A stretch of DNA of 64,000 bases from CAVTJL01 sp963735065 (lineage in GTDB: Bacteria > Pseudomonadota > Alphaproteobacteria > Geminicoccales > Geminicoccaceae). Location: NCBI GenBank assembly GCA_963735065.1, contig CAVTJL010000003.1:140690-204689 (forward strand), in the 5' to 3' direction. The notes under the pieces are model-generated. The model made no database searches and was not told the DNA's origin. It was given only the letters and a program-made list of their open reading frames with translations. Of this stretch, positions 55,712 through 63,907 are shown piece after piece. The first letter of the stretch is position 1, and the number at the start of each line of letters is the position of its first letter. Position numbers and translations under genes: made by a program.

Positions 55712-56157
55712 GGCGCTCAGGCGTCGCGCCAGCTCGAGAACGTCGCGGCCTGGCCCCGCCTGACGCCGTCCACGTCCAGAAGCTCCCAGACGATGCCGTC
55801 CTCGATCCAGAAGCGGCGGCCCGTGGACGCGATGCGCAGGCCGCGATAGCCGGTCGTGAAGCCGTTGCGTGCCACGGCATCCAGGAGCGCCTGCCGCTCG
55901 GCCCGGTCGGGCGCCTCGGCGGAGAGGCGCGAGGGGAGCGAGGTGAAGGTGGGCCAGTCATAGCCGAAGCAGGCCTGTGCTGCCCGGTTGGCGTAGACGA
56001 AGCGCGGGTCCGGGGCGGTGTCGTGGGCGACGACGACGAAGGGGGCGTCGTCGTAGAGCCAGGCGGCGTCGCGGCCGTCGGGCACGAGCGGGCGGCCGAG
56101 GAGGCGGGCGAAGCTGTGGGTCAGGAGGTCGAAGAAGGCGGGGGAGGTGGCGAGGTC
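55712..56157. repeat. 446-bp direct repeat, copy 2
   Basis: This is the partner of 45794-46239, in the same orientation and 9.5 kb away, with about ten mismatches and no gaps by eye. This copy has the native 5' side of the MEKHLA gene, while copy 1 has the intact vapBC side, so the copies have exchanged or lost opposite flanks. Confidence 0.9.
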
Positions 56158-56196
56158 CGTAGAAGCCGCAATTGTGAGTGTCGTCGGCGCAGCCAT
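55717..56196 (-). CDS. MEKHLA/PAS-domain protein, copy 2
   Basis: The protein has 159 residues, with the longer N-terminus MAAPTTLTIAASTDLATSP. The domain matches copy 1 except for D in place of A and T in place of M at two positions. It starts 13 bases after the stop of the dnd-associated methyltransferase and is likely in the same operon. MEKHLA domains are related to PAS folds and may bind small ligands. Its part in the island is unknown. Confidence 0.82.
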   Translation of the reverse strand: MAAPTTLTIAASTDLATSPAFFDLLTHSFARLLGRPLVPDGRDAAWLYDDAPFVVVAHDTAPDPRFVYANRAAQACFGYDWPTFTSLPSRLSAEAPDRAERQALLDAVARNGFTTGYRGLRIASTGRRFWIEDGIVWELLDVDGVRRGQAATFSSWRDA

Positions 56197-56209
56197 GATT
56201 GTCTCGCGA

Positions 56210-57700
56210 TCAAGAGGCGGTTCTGTCGGAGGCGGTCGATGTCGGGATGCGGATCAGGCGGTGGCCGCGAAACCCAAGGCCATTCCTCTCTAGAATCGTC
56301 TGCCAGCCGTCGCGCGTGCCGATATGGCTGGGGTCGTCGAAGAGCCCGTGGCGCTCTTCCGCTCGCGTGAGCCTCGCGAACTTGGCGTGGAGCGGGTGGC
56401 CGGGGTGGAGGAACGCCTCCTTGCGGTGAAGGATCGGCGGGTTGCGGTACTGGTGATAGCTGCGTGGCTTCAGCCCAAACGTCTGGAGCTGCACCCTCAG
56501 CGAGTGCGCAAGCGCCGGATGGGGGTCGGTCTCGAACTCGGGATAGCTCAGATAGGAAACCTTCGCCTCGTGGCGGTGGAGCTTGATGATGTTGGCGCCC
56601 TCGACACGACCGATGTAGCCGCGTGCGCAGCCCTCGAAGAGGCGAAGGAGCGGGGCCAGGTGCTCGAGAGCGCTCTCGTGGGCGTAGAGTGCCGCTGGCG
56701 TGAGCTTACCGATCGGGGAGGCCCTGCACGCTGCATCGACCGTGCCGGGCTCGCCCAGTGAGAAGAGGAGCGCATCGGCCGCATCGCAGGCCTTGCTGTA
56801 GGCTGGAAAGAAGCCTTTCACGTCGAGCTGGGTGTCGCGCGGCAGGCGGCCGAAGGCAGGGCGGCCATCGAAGCGAGAGAGGGCGAGGAAGATCAGCAGG
56901 TCTTGTTTGCGCTCCTCGGCGATGGCGTCCCAGCGCTCCTTCTCCGTGACCCGCTGGACGACCTGAAAGGCACGCTTCGTGCTGCCGAACACGTCCTTCA
57001 GCGCTGAGACGTCGGCAAGCTCATCGTCAGCAGGCAGGCGGCCGCGGGCCGTCACAAAATCGATCAGTGGCTGGAGGAGGACCTGATGCCGCTGGAAGAG
57101 CGTCTCCGGCCGCGTCAGGCTTGGCGCGATGGTGCGGCGGCGATAGCGCGAGGCGAGGAAGGCGTTGCGCGCCTCTTCCTCGCGAAAGACATAGAAGACG
57201 CCGGGCGCTGCCGGCACCGCCGATACTCCGAGGGTCTGGTCGATCCAGTGCTTGAGCTCGTGCTGCTCATAGAACTTCTGGAAGGTCCCACGCGAGGTGA
57301 GGTAGCCGTCGGCGAAGGCCTCGGCATGGGTGAGATCCTTCGCCTCGCCTGCAAGCCGGGCGGCCACGATCAGCATACGCCGCGCGAGAGACCACGCTTG
57401 TCGGAGCGTCTCCTGGCGCTCCCCCGGGTCCTCAATCACGTTGACGACATAACCGAGATGAACGACATAGGCGGGACCGAGCGGTGCCTGTGGCGAGTGG
57501 ACGGGGTCCCAACCATCGGCATCGAAGCCGAGAGCGCGAAGGCGCTGCAGGTCACCGCCACGACCGCATCCGTAGTCGAATAGTGACTCACCGAACCGAA
57601 TAAGACCGTCGTCCAGGGCTCTCTGTAGAGGTCTGGACAGAGCCCTTCTATAGAGCGCCGTACTGAACCGATCGCGGATTGAGCGAAGAGCCGTAGCCAC
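56210..57700 (-). CDS. DNA phosphorothioation-associated putative methyltransferase
   Basis: The protein has 496 residues from a GTG start. The SAM site is FDYGCGRGGDLQRLRALGFD with GWDPVHSP as the acidic second motif. A long C-terminal part (FDGRPAFGRLPRDTQLDVKG, then KVSYLSYPEFETDPHPALAH) is characteristic of the family found beside dnd sulfur-modification genes. The exact target is not established. It lies in a leftward run with the solo methyltransferase, membrane protein and ATPase genes. Confidence 0.75.
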   Translation of the reverse strand: MATALRSIRDRFSTALYRRALSRPLQRALDDGLIRFGESLFDYGCGRGGDLQRLRALGFDADGWDPVHSPQAPLGPAYVVHLGYVVNVIEDPGERQETLRQAWSLARRMLIVAARLAGEAKDLTHAEAFADGYLTSRGTFQKFYEQHELKHWIDQTLGVSAVPAAPGVFYVFREEEARNAFLASRYRRRTIAPSLTRPETLFQRHQVLLQPLIDFVTARGRLPADDELADVSALKDVFGSTKRAFQVVQRVTEKERWDAIAEERKQDLLIFLALSRFDGRPAFGRLPRDTQLDVKGFFPAYSKACDAADALLFSLGEPGTVDAACRASPIGKLTPAALYAHESALEHLAPLLRLFEGCARGYIGRVEGANIIKLHRHEAKVSYLSYPEFETDPHPALAHSLRVQLQTFGLKPRSYHQYRNPPILHRKEAFLHPGHPLHAKFARLTRAEERHGLFDDPSHIGTRDGWQTILERNGLGFRGHRLIRIPTSTASDRTAS

Positions 57701-57813
57701 CGCTAGATCGCCGGGTTGGGCTGGGTTGAGAACATCACGCGCAGCTACCCCTCAGCATCCAGGCGGCTCCGTCAGGATCGATCTGACAAGCATCGTTCCA
57801 AAAGCTAGAAAAG

Positions 57814-58437
57814 TTAACGACGCCGATGCGTCTTATCCTCATCCAACCGCGGGGTGTGAGAAAATATCTGCGTGATCCAACGGACATTCGTTCGGCCCAT
57901 GATGTCCGGAGCAGCAAATTCGACTTTAAGGATCAGCCCCGCTTCCTCGGCGAGTGTCCGTAGCTCCTTGGCATCCACAGTGTATATGCCCCGACTTGGG
58001 TCCGCAGCGCCTATGCGCAGGGTGATTACCAAACTGCCCGCTTGCCGCGTGAGTTGGGACAAGCGGCCCATGGCGGGGGTCCGCGCTTCCGGGGGCAGGT
58101 GCATCCACACCGCACTTACCAGAACGAAATCAAACCGACGAGCTCCCAGCCGGCGAAGTTCGGGGAGCTGATCGTCCACCCAGATTATCCTATCGGAGGA
58201 ATGCCGTTGACGACCAAGTTCACGCATCCGTCTCGACGGCTCCACTGCCACTACCCGGAACCCCCGGGAAGCAAGAGCTGCGGCGTCCCGGCCCGAGCCT
58301 GCTCCCACGTCAAGGGCATCTCCAGGCGGCAGCAAAAAACTCAAAACTAAGGGATGAGTTTCCTCAAATGTTACAAATTCATAGAGAGACATGAAATGAA
58401 TGGCTCTAGCATCATAATAGTCTATACCATTACCCAT
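57814..58437 (-). CDS. Solo class I SAM methyltransferase, paralogue of the HNH-fused one
   Basis: The protein has 207 residues. Motif I is ALDVGAGSGRDAAALASRGF, motif II VVAVEPSRRM, and FVLVSAVWMHLPPEARTPAM follows. These strings, plus a late MGRTNVRW, are shared with the N-terminal 205 residues of the protein at 60513-62318. It has no target-recognition domain of its own. It ends 113 bases from the dnd methyltransferase start and follows the membrane protein gene by 8 bases. GC content is visibly lower than the window average. Confidence 0.78.
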   Translation of the reverse strand: MGNGIDYYDARAIHFMSLYEFVTFEETHPLVLSFLLPPGDALDVGAGSGRDAAALASRGFRVVAVEPSRRMRELGRQRHSSDRIIWVDDQLPELRRLGARRFDFVLVSAVWMHLPPEARTPAMGRLSQLTRQAGSLVITLRIGAADPSRGIYTVDAKELRTLAEEAGLILKVEFAAPDIMGRTNVRWITQIFSHTPRLDEDKTHRRR

Positions 58438-58445
58438 GGATTAAC

Positions 58446-58892
58446 CTAGGCGACTAGGATACAAACGCGATTGCCAATCACTCCGATCCACAGCAGAATG
58501 ACAGCCGTCAAACTTATCGATCCAGCGATCCCGAGCATCGCAGAGAACATATGGATAACGACCCGCGATCTTTCAAACAACCCCTCGCCGTCGGCGGAGA
58601 TGTAGCTCCTCTCCGAGAATCTCTTCATTCCGTCGAGGTACTGGCTCATCACATATCGAATCCGGATCAGTATAGCTATGAGGCAGAAATTTGCAGAGTC
58701 AGCCATTGTCAGGATACCAATACTTTCGATCTTGCTTTCGTGGAGAACAGTAACGCCGAACCAGAGCCCTCCAGTCAGTGAGATAGCAATGAGAGGCACT
58801 TGCCACATTATTTGGTTGAGGGAGCGAAACATCTCACAATTTTGTATGTAGCAGAGCTTCTCTCGTTCAAACTCCACATCATCGGGCGCCAT
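58446..58892 (-). CDS. Small membrane protein in the Dnd-like island
   Basis: The protein has 148 residues. Three or four hydrophobic segments are visible (IMWQVPLIAISLTGGLWFGV; ILTMADSANFCLIAILIRI; IHMFSAMLGIAGSISLTAVI, then LLWIGVIG), with a charged loop between (MSQYLDGMKRFSERSYISAD). The early EREKLCYIQNCEMFRSLNQ helix is amphipathic. Such small multi-TM proteins are often membrane effectors in defence islands; this is inference only. It lies between the ATPase gene and the solo methyltransferase. Confidence 0.65.
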   Translation of the reverse strand: MAPDDVEFEREKLCYIQNCEMFRSLNQIMWQVPLIAISLTGGLWFGVTVLHESKIESIGILTMADSANFCLIAILIRIRYVMSQYLDGMKRFSERSYISADGEGLFERSRVVIHMFSAMLGIAGSISLTAVILLWIGVIGNRVCILVA

Positions 58893-58929
58893 CGATCCGG
58901 CCTTTCGTCGAAAGCCACCACCTAGGCGA

Positions 58930-60387
58930 TTAGGCGGTCCAAGCCTGAACCTTCATCGCCCGCCGTCGCCCGCTCTCCGGTATCCGCGTCACGCAGACCC
59001 CATCCGGAAGCCCGGCGAGGTCGACCTTCTCGCCGAAGACGCGCTGCAGTGAGTTCGGGCGGGCGTTGGTGCGGAAGCTGAAGAGGAGGCCGATGTTGGC
59101 GAGGAAGTCTTCTTCCTCCTGCATGAAGTCGTCGGGGGACTGGGAGATGAGCATCACGGCGCCGCCCTTGGAGCGGCTCATCCGCATGATCTCGACGAGG
59201 GAGGGCTGGCCATAGCCCAGGATGCGGCGCGCCTCGTCGATCGCGAGGACCGTTCGAAGCCCGCGGTTCCCCTCGGGATCGAGGGGCGCGTCGCGCAGCT
59301 GCTTCAGCCATGTGTCGAGCGCGTCGAAGAGGAGGAACGCCACGAGCTTCTGAGCCGTCTCGGGCGCGTCGTGGACGTCGACGATCCAGGAGCGCCGAAA
59401 GAAGGCGTCCGGTGCCAGCTGGGGCTCGAACAGCTTGAAGCGGCAGAGGTCGTCGAAGGTGGCGGTGAGCGTGTCCTCCTTCGTCTCGTTCTCCTCGTAG
59501 AGATCGAGGAGGGCCGTCTGCACGTTCTCGATGCGCGTGGGCCCGCTTCTTCCGAGCGCTCGGCGGGCCGCCTCCGTCAGGGCCTGCTGCTGCTTGGCGC
59601 CGGGCTTGCTGGCGCAGACGCGCAGAAAGGACTCGCGAAAGCGCATGGCGGCGACGTCGATTGCCTGGCTGTCGGCCCTCGGGACATGGAGGACGTCGAG
59701 CGGCACGGGCTCGCGTGGTGGCCGAACGATCGTGGCGCCGAGGGTCTCGGCGATGGCCGAGTTCTCGGAGAGGTCGCCTTTGAAGTCGAAGGCGATGACG
59801 GCGCAGCCGCTCTGCTCCCTCATCTGCCGGAGCAGCATCATCGCAATGCGTGTCTTGCCGGTGCCAAGCGTGCCCATGGCGGCGAGATGCGGGCTCCGGC
59901 CGGGTGCATTCATGGCCCAGCTTACGGTCTCGCCGGTCGACAGGTCGGTACCCGGGTCGCCGAGCCGAAGATTGACCTGGCGTGGAGGAAGGTCGCCGGA
60001 TGGACCCTGTTCCCCGTAGGTGGAGACACCATCCAGTGGGCCTTCACCACCGATGCTCTCGCGCCGCAGCCCGGCCCGCTCGCACAGCAACATCACAAAG
60101 CGGCCGTAGTCTGCCCCGGTCTCGTCCCACTCGCGTTTGAGCATCTGGGCACCACGGTGCCAGTGGGCAGCCACGTGCGCCTGAAGCTGGAGCTTGTCGA
60201 GCTCTGCCTGTGCGTGCTCCACGATGAGCGGCGGCCCAGGCACCGACCTCTGCCCCGTTGCCAAAGAGGGGGTCGCCCCGGATGACCCGGCCGGGCTCAG
60301 CACGAGCCACATCGTTGACCGGCGGGGGCGCGCAATGCCGAGCGAGCGGGCAATCGCCAATAGCGCGGGACCATAGCGGTGCCGCAT
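58930..60387 (-). CDS. HerA/FtsK-like ATPase of the Dnd-like island
   Basis: The protein has 485 residues. Walker A is MGTLGTGKTRIAM near residue 172 and Walker B is TVLAIDEARRILGYG near 380. A sensor-like MLISQSPDDF follows. The region before Walker A (VNLRLGDPGTDLSTGETVSW) matches the N-terminal beta-barrel type of HerA-like DNA pumps. An N-terminal 100-residue helical part may stand in for the small DndE, but this is not clear. It would translocate DNA or drive a nuclease complex. A start at 60312 is possible. Confidence 0.72.
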   Translation of the reverse strand: MRHRYGPALLAIARSLGIARPRRSTMWLVLSPAGSSGATPSLATGQRSVPGPPLIVEHAQAELDKLQLQAHVAAHWHRGAQMLKREWDETGADYGRFVMLLCERAGLRRESIGGEGPLDGVSTYGEQGPSGDLPPRQVNLRLGDPGTDLSTGETVSWAMNAPGRSPHLAAMGTLGTGKTRIAMMLLRQMREQSGCAVIAFDFKGDLSENSAIAETLGATIVRPPREPVPLDVLHVPRADSQAIDVAAMRFRESFLRVCASKPGAKQQQALTEAARRALGRSGPTRIENVQTALLDLYEENETKEDTLTATFDDLCRFKLFEPQLAPDAFFRRSWIVDVHDAPETAQKLVAFLLFDALDTWLKQLRDAPLDPEGNRGLRTVLAIDEARRILGYGQPSLVEIMRMSRSKGGAVMLISQSPDDFMQEEEDFLANIGLLFSFRTNARPNSLQRVFGEKVDLAGLPDGVCVTRIPESGRRRAMKVQAWTA

Positions 60388-60512
60388 GCCGAGATGCTAG
60401 CGGCGTGCTCGAACCGATTGGGGATCCGCAGCGCGCTCGTCTGAGAGGCACACGTGGATTGACAGGCGAGGAGCTTCCCAGGACGGTGTCGCGGCGAAGG
60501 TGAGAATTTGCC

Positions 60513-62318
60513 GTGCTGCGGGACGTGATTCAGGCGTACGACGAGGTGGGCCTAGCGCTCGCCGAGGGCTGGGAGCGTGTGCCCTTTGAAACCGTTCACG
60601 ACGGCGTCATGCCGTTCATTCCGACGAAGCCCGGGCTTGTAATCGACATTGGTGCCGGAAGCGGGCGTGACGCAGCATGGTTCGCGGCAATGGACTGGTC
60701 CGTCATCGCTGTTGAGCCTGCCGAGCGGCTCCGGAGTTACGCAAGGGAACTGCATCCCTCGCCAAGAATAACATGGGAGAACGATCGTCTGCCCGACCTG
60801 AGCAAACTTCTCAGGACGGGCGTCGCCGGTGACCTAGTCTGGCTCAGTGCCGTGTGGATGCATCTCCCGTTGGGCGAGCGACGACGAGCTTTTCGCAAGC
60901 TCGTAACGCTGATGAAGCCTGGCGGGCGGCTCATGATCTCGCTGCGCGAGGGTCCGCTAGCCTACGATAGACCGATGTTTCCAGTCAGCATCGGCGAGAT
61001 CGAGGAGTTGTCACGGGAACACGGCCTTGCCGTGCGGGCGCTACCAACTTCCTTGGACGCGATGGGTCGAGCGGATATCCGTTGGACCTCTGCGGTGCTC
61101 GAGCTGCCGGACGACGGCACCGGAGCTTTGCCGTTGATTCGCGGTATCATCTTGCAGGATGCCAAAGCTGCCACCTACAAGCTTGCCTTTCTGCGCGTCA
61201 TCGCCCGAATAGCTGATCAATCAGCCTCCTTCGCCCGCTATGGCGAAACACATGTCGAGATGCCGCTCGGGCTCGTTGCTCTCTATTGGCTACGCATGTT
61301 CAAGCGATTAGTCGAGGGTGATATTCCCCAGACTCCCCGAAACAGGGATCATCTGGGGCTCGGTTTCGTAAAGCCAGCATTTTGGGCGATGGATATCGCC
61401 AGCCCCTTCGAACTGCGGCCCGGCAACAGGTTCGGGTGGCCCCGAAGCGGGCCCATTGTTCGGGCAATCGGGGACGCTGCGTCTACGATAGCTAGAATGC
61501 CGGCCCGCCACCTCACTTTCGCCAACGGCCAGCCGATCTTTCCAACGACATATCGCGGACGACCATCGCTGCGAGAGTCGGACGACATCATACTAGACGC
61601 CGCGCTGTTCTGGGCGTACGGCGCCACCAAGGTGCCCCTCCATGTCTGGGTTGCCCTACGTCGACTTGCTGTCTGGATCGAGCCGATGTTGCTTGCGGAG
61701 TGGCAGCAACTCGTTGCTAACTATGCACGTAGTCAAAATCGCGATATTTCCTCGGATCGCGTTGCACAGGCCCTCCGCTGGGCTGACCCACAGCGGGACA
61801 CAATTGAGGTACGAAAGATCGCTTCGAAACTTTTAGAGAAATATGGGAAGATCTTTTGCGTATGGACCGGCAAGTCTATTACACATGAGAGTGAGCTCGA
61901 TATCGATCACTGCTTTCCATTTGTTGCATGGCCCTGCGGTGATCTGTGGAATCTGGTGCCGGCGACCAAACGGGTGAACAATCACAAGCGTGACAAGCTC
62001 ATATCGAGCGAGGTCTTGGCACGATCCGCCTCGAGCATCGGCGATTGGTGGGATCGCGCATACCGAGGCGGCGGAGAGGCGCCGCAAGCGCTTCGATTTC
62101 AAGAGGAGGCCCTGTCCACATTGCCGATCGAGTGGCCTATAGGTGGCGACGAGCTTGTGATGCTCGGGCTTGCCGAGGCACCTGCCCGGCCACTACTGCA
62201 TTCGCACTCACTGGGCGGCTCGCTAGAGAACGAGCGGATTATTGAAGCTATGCAATATCAGCGTCTCAGATTGCGCCAAGACCAAAATCTACCGGAGTGG
62301 CATGGGCTAAACCGCTGA
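60513..62318 (+). CDS. SAM methyltransferase-HNH endonuclease fusion
   Basis: The protein has 601 residues from a GTG start (AAGGTGAG upstream). Residues 1-205 form a class I methyltransferase (VIDIGAGSGRDAAWFAAMDW, IAVEPAERL, LSAVWMHLPLGERRRAF). Residues about 205-430 form a helical region of unknown type. Residues about 440-500 form an HNH nuclease: CVWTGKS, then ELDIDHCFPFVAWPCGDLWN and LVPATKRVNNHKRDKL, with the DH, N and NxxK positions intact. It is inverted between dndC and the ATPase gene. GC is lower than average. I know of no described family with this exact architecture. Confidence 0.8.
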   Translation: MLRDVIQAYDEVGLALAEGWERVPFETVHDGVMPFIPTKPGLVIDIGAGSGRDAAWFAAMDWSVIAVEPAERLRSYARELHPSPRITWENDRLPDLSKLLRTGVAGDLVWLSAVWMHLPLGERRRAFRKLVTLMKPGGRLMISLREGPLAYDRPMFPVSIGEIEELSREHGLAVRALPTSLDAMGRADIRWTSAVLELPDDGTGALPLIRGIILQDAKAATYKLAFLRVIARIADQSASFARYGETHVEMPLGLVALYWLRMFKRLVEGDIPQTPRNRDHLGLGFVKPAFWAMDIASPFELRPGNRFGWPRSGPIVRAIGDAASTIARMPARHLTFANGQPIFPTTYRGRPSLRESDDIILDAALFWAYGATKVPLHVWVALRRLAVWIEPMLLAEWQQLVANYARSQNRDISSDRVAQALRWADPQRDTIEVRKIASKLLEKYGKIFCVWTGKSITHESELDIDHCFPFVAWPCGDLWNLVPATKRVNNHKRDKLISSEVLARSASSIGDWWDRAYRGGGEAPQALRFQEEALSTLPIEWPIGGDELVMLGLAEAPARPLLHSHSLGGSLENERIIEAMQYQRLRLRQDQNLPEWHGLNR

Positions 62319-62335
62319 TGACACCGGATGGCGCG

Positions 62336-63478
62336 TTACGCTGCTGAGCGCATCAACAATGTATTGGCCACATCATTTGCCCACACTTCGCGAATGCGCT
62401 CGATCTCCGCCTGCGAGATCAAAACCTGACCGACGCGGCCTTGCAGCTCGAGGAGCTGGCCAAGGATTTCCTGGCGCGTCTCGATCGTGAAGGGGCCGCG
62501 GACGACCTCACCTGTTCGAAGGTGGGTGATGGAGCCGTCCCTTCGGCGGATGGTGCGGCGGCCTTCCTCGTCGCGGATCTTGGCAAGCCAGTCGCGAAAC
62601 GCGAGAAGCGGCCCGAACTCGACAAATCCGGCTTCCACGAAGCCTTCGAGCGAGCGATCCTTCACGACGACGGTGCAGGTCCAGCAGCCAAAACGCGAGG
62701 ACGAGGTGCCGCAGGAGGGTGCATCCGAACGCTGCGTGACGACGGGGCACTCGCCGCCCAGAGAGTTCCGGTAGAGCTGCACGATTTCCTGATGGGTGCC
62801 CCCCCATGGCGGGCTCTCGGTACCGAGAAACTCCCAGACCTCGTCCGTGGTGAGATCGACGATCGGGCGGAAAACGTGGCAGCCGGCGAGATCGTTGTGC
62901 GGGTTCAGCCTCGCGCCGCCGGACTCGCGGTTGTAGCGGTCGACGCGGGCCGCCCGCGCCGAGCTCTCCTCCCGCCGAACGCCGAGCAGGAGGATGACCT
63001 CGCCGGTCTCGCTGGCCTGCCTGCGGATATACTCCGAGGTCGGCAGGATCTTCATGCGATCGGTGCACCAGCGGAAGCTCCGCGACGGCGAGGGGTAGCC
63101 GCGCCCGATCAGGTTGACCCAGAACGTATGATCGAGGTGAGGAGCGGTGATCTCGACGTCGACGGGGAGCCGGAGGGCCGAGGCGGCCTCCTTGAAGCGC
63201 TCCATGGTTCGTTGGATGTGGCCGACGACGAGGGGCGATTCGACCAGGGTATCGTTCGCCACCACGTAGACGCGCCGGAGCCGCTCGGAGCGCGGCAGCC
63301 CCAGCAGCATCTCCAGGACGAGGTGCACGACGACGGTGGAGTCCTTGCCGCCGGAGTAGCCGATGATCCAAGGATGTACGTGCGGCTGGCGGTATTCATC
63401 CAGAAGCTCGTTGCGGACACCCTCAAGCTTGCGGGCAAGCGTGTCGTCGAGCAGCTCGAGCGCCGCCGCGGAACCCAT
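62336..63478 (-). CDS. dndC: DNA phosphorothioation sulfurtransferase DndC
   Basis: The protein has 380 residues. The PP-loop motif SGGKDS is at residues 42-47 (IIGYSGGKDSTVVVHLVLEM). The cluster-binding cysteines appear in RWCTDRMKILP and in CPVVTQRSDAPSCGT, then FGCWTCTVVVKDRS. This matches PAPS-reductase-like DndC, which activates the DNA backbone for sulfur insertion with DndA-E partners. The start at 63478 has GGGGGAG upstream. Other dnd genes are expected beyond the right edge; dndD and dndE are not recognised here. Confidence 0.88.
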   Translation of the reverse strand: MGSAAALELLDDTLARKLEGVRNELLDEYRQPHVHPWIIGYSGGKDSTVVVHLVLEMLLGLPRSERLRRVYVVANDTLVESPLVVGHIQRTMERFKEAASALRLPVDVEITAPHLDHTFWVNLIGRGYPSPSRSFRWCTDRMKILPTSEYIRRQASETGEVILLLGVRREESSARAARVDRYNRESGGARLNPHNDLAGCHVFRPIVDLTTDEVWEFLGTESPPWGGTHQEIVQLYRNSLGGECPVVTQRSDAPSCGTSSSRFGCWTCTVVVKDRSLEGFVEAGFVEFGPLLAFRDWLAKIRDEEGRRTIRRRDGSITHLRTGEVVRGPFTIETRQEILGQLLELQGRVGQVLISQAEIERIREVWANDVANTLLMRSAA

Positions 63479-63501
63479 GACGATCTCCCCCAATCTGTGG
63501 G

Positions 63502-63534
63502 GCCTATCCCTACTCCTCCAGACTAGGGATAGGC
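63502..63534. promoter_or_regulatory. Perfect 11-bp inverted repeat upstream of dndC (likely operator)
   Basis: GCCTATCCCTA (63502-63512) and TAGGGATAGGC (63524-63534) are exact inverted copies around an 11-base spacer, starting 23 bases before the dndC ATG. Length, symmetry and position suggest binding by a dimeric repressor. No regulator gene is nearby in the window. The rest of 63535-63907 holds the CRP-like site below and no supported gene. Confidence 0.65.
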
Positions 63535-63669
63535 AATCGGCGATACCATCCCAGGTCGACAGCAACTGATCGCTTCTCCCGGCCACGCTCGTGGCGAGCG
63601 ACCAGCCTGTGGTTGCTTCTCCGCTTACGCGAGAGGCAATGTCTGTTCAATCCGAAAGCCGACCGAGAT

Positions 63670-63687
63670 CTGTGATGTTCGTCACAG
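63670..63687. promoter_or_regulatory. CRP/FNR-type palindrome
   Basis: CTGTGA-TGTTCG-TCACAG has the TGTGA-N6-TCACA layout of CRP-family binding sites. It lies 192 bases upstream of dndC and 221 bases past the neighbouring partial gene. Chance occurrence is possible. Confidence 0.4.
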
Positions 63688-63907
63688 GCTCATGACCGCC
63701 GTGCGCTCGTGCAGTCGGCGCTCCCAGCGCGCCGCTCAGCGCGGAGGTCCCTTCATGTTGCGTGGCTTACGTGCCGTGACGAGCTACCTCGCATGGCGGC
63801 CTACAGAGAGCCCGGTCGACGACGTTTCCTCCCGTCTGTGACGGCCCAACCGCGGCTCCGCCAGGGCCACGAGCTCGCGGAAGCCCAGAGCCGGCAGCCT
63901 CGGCACG

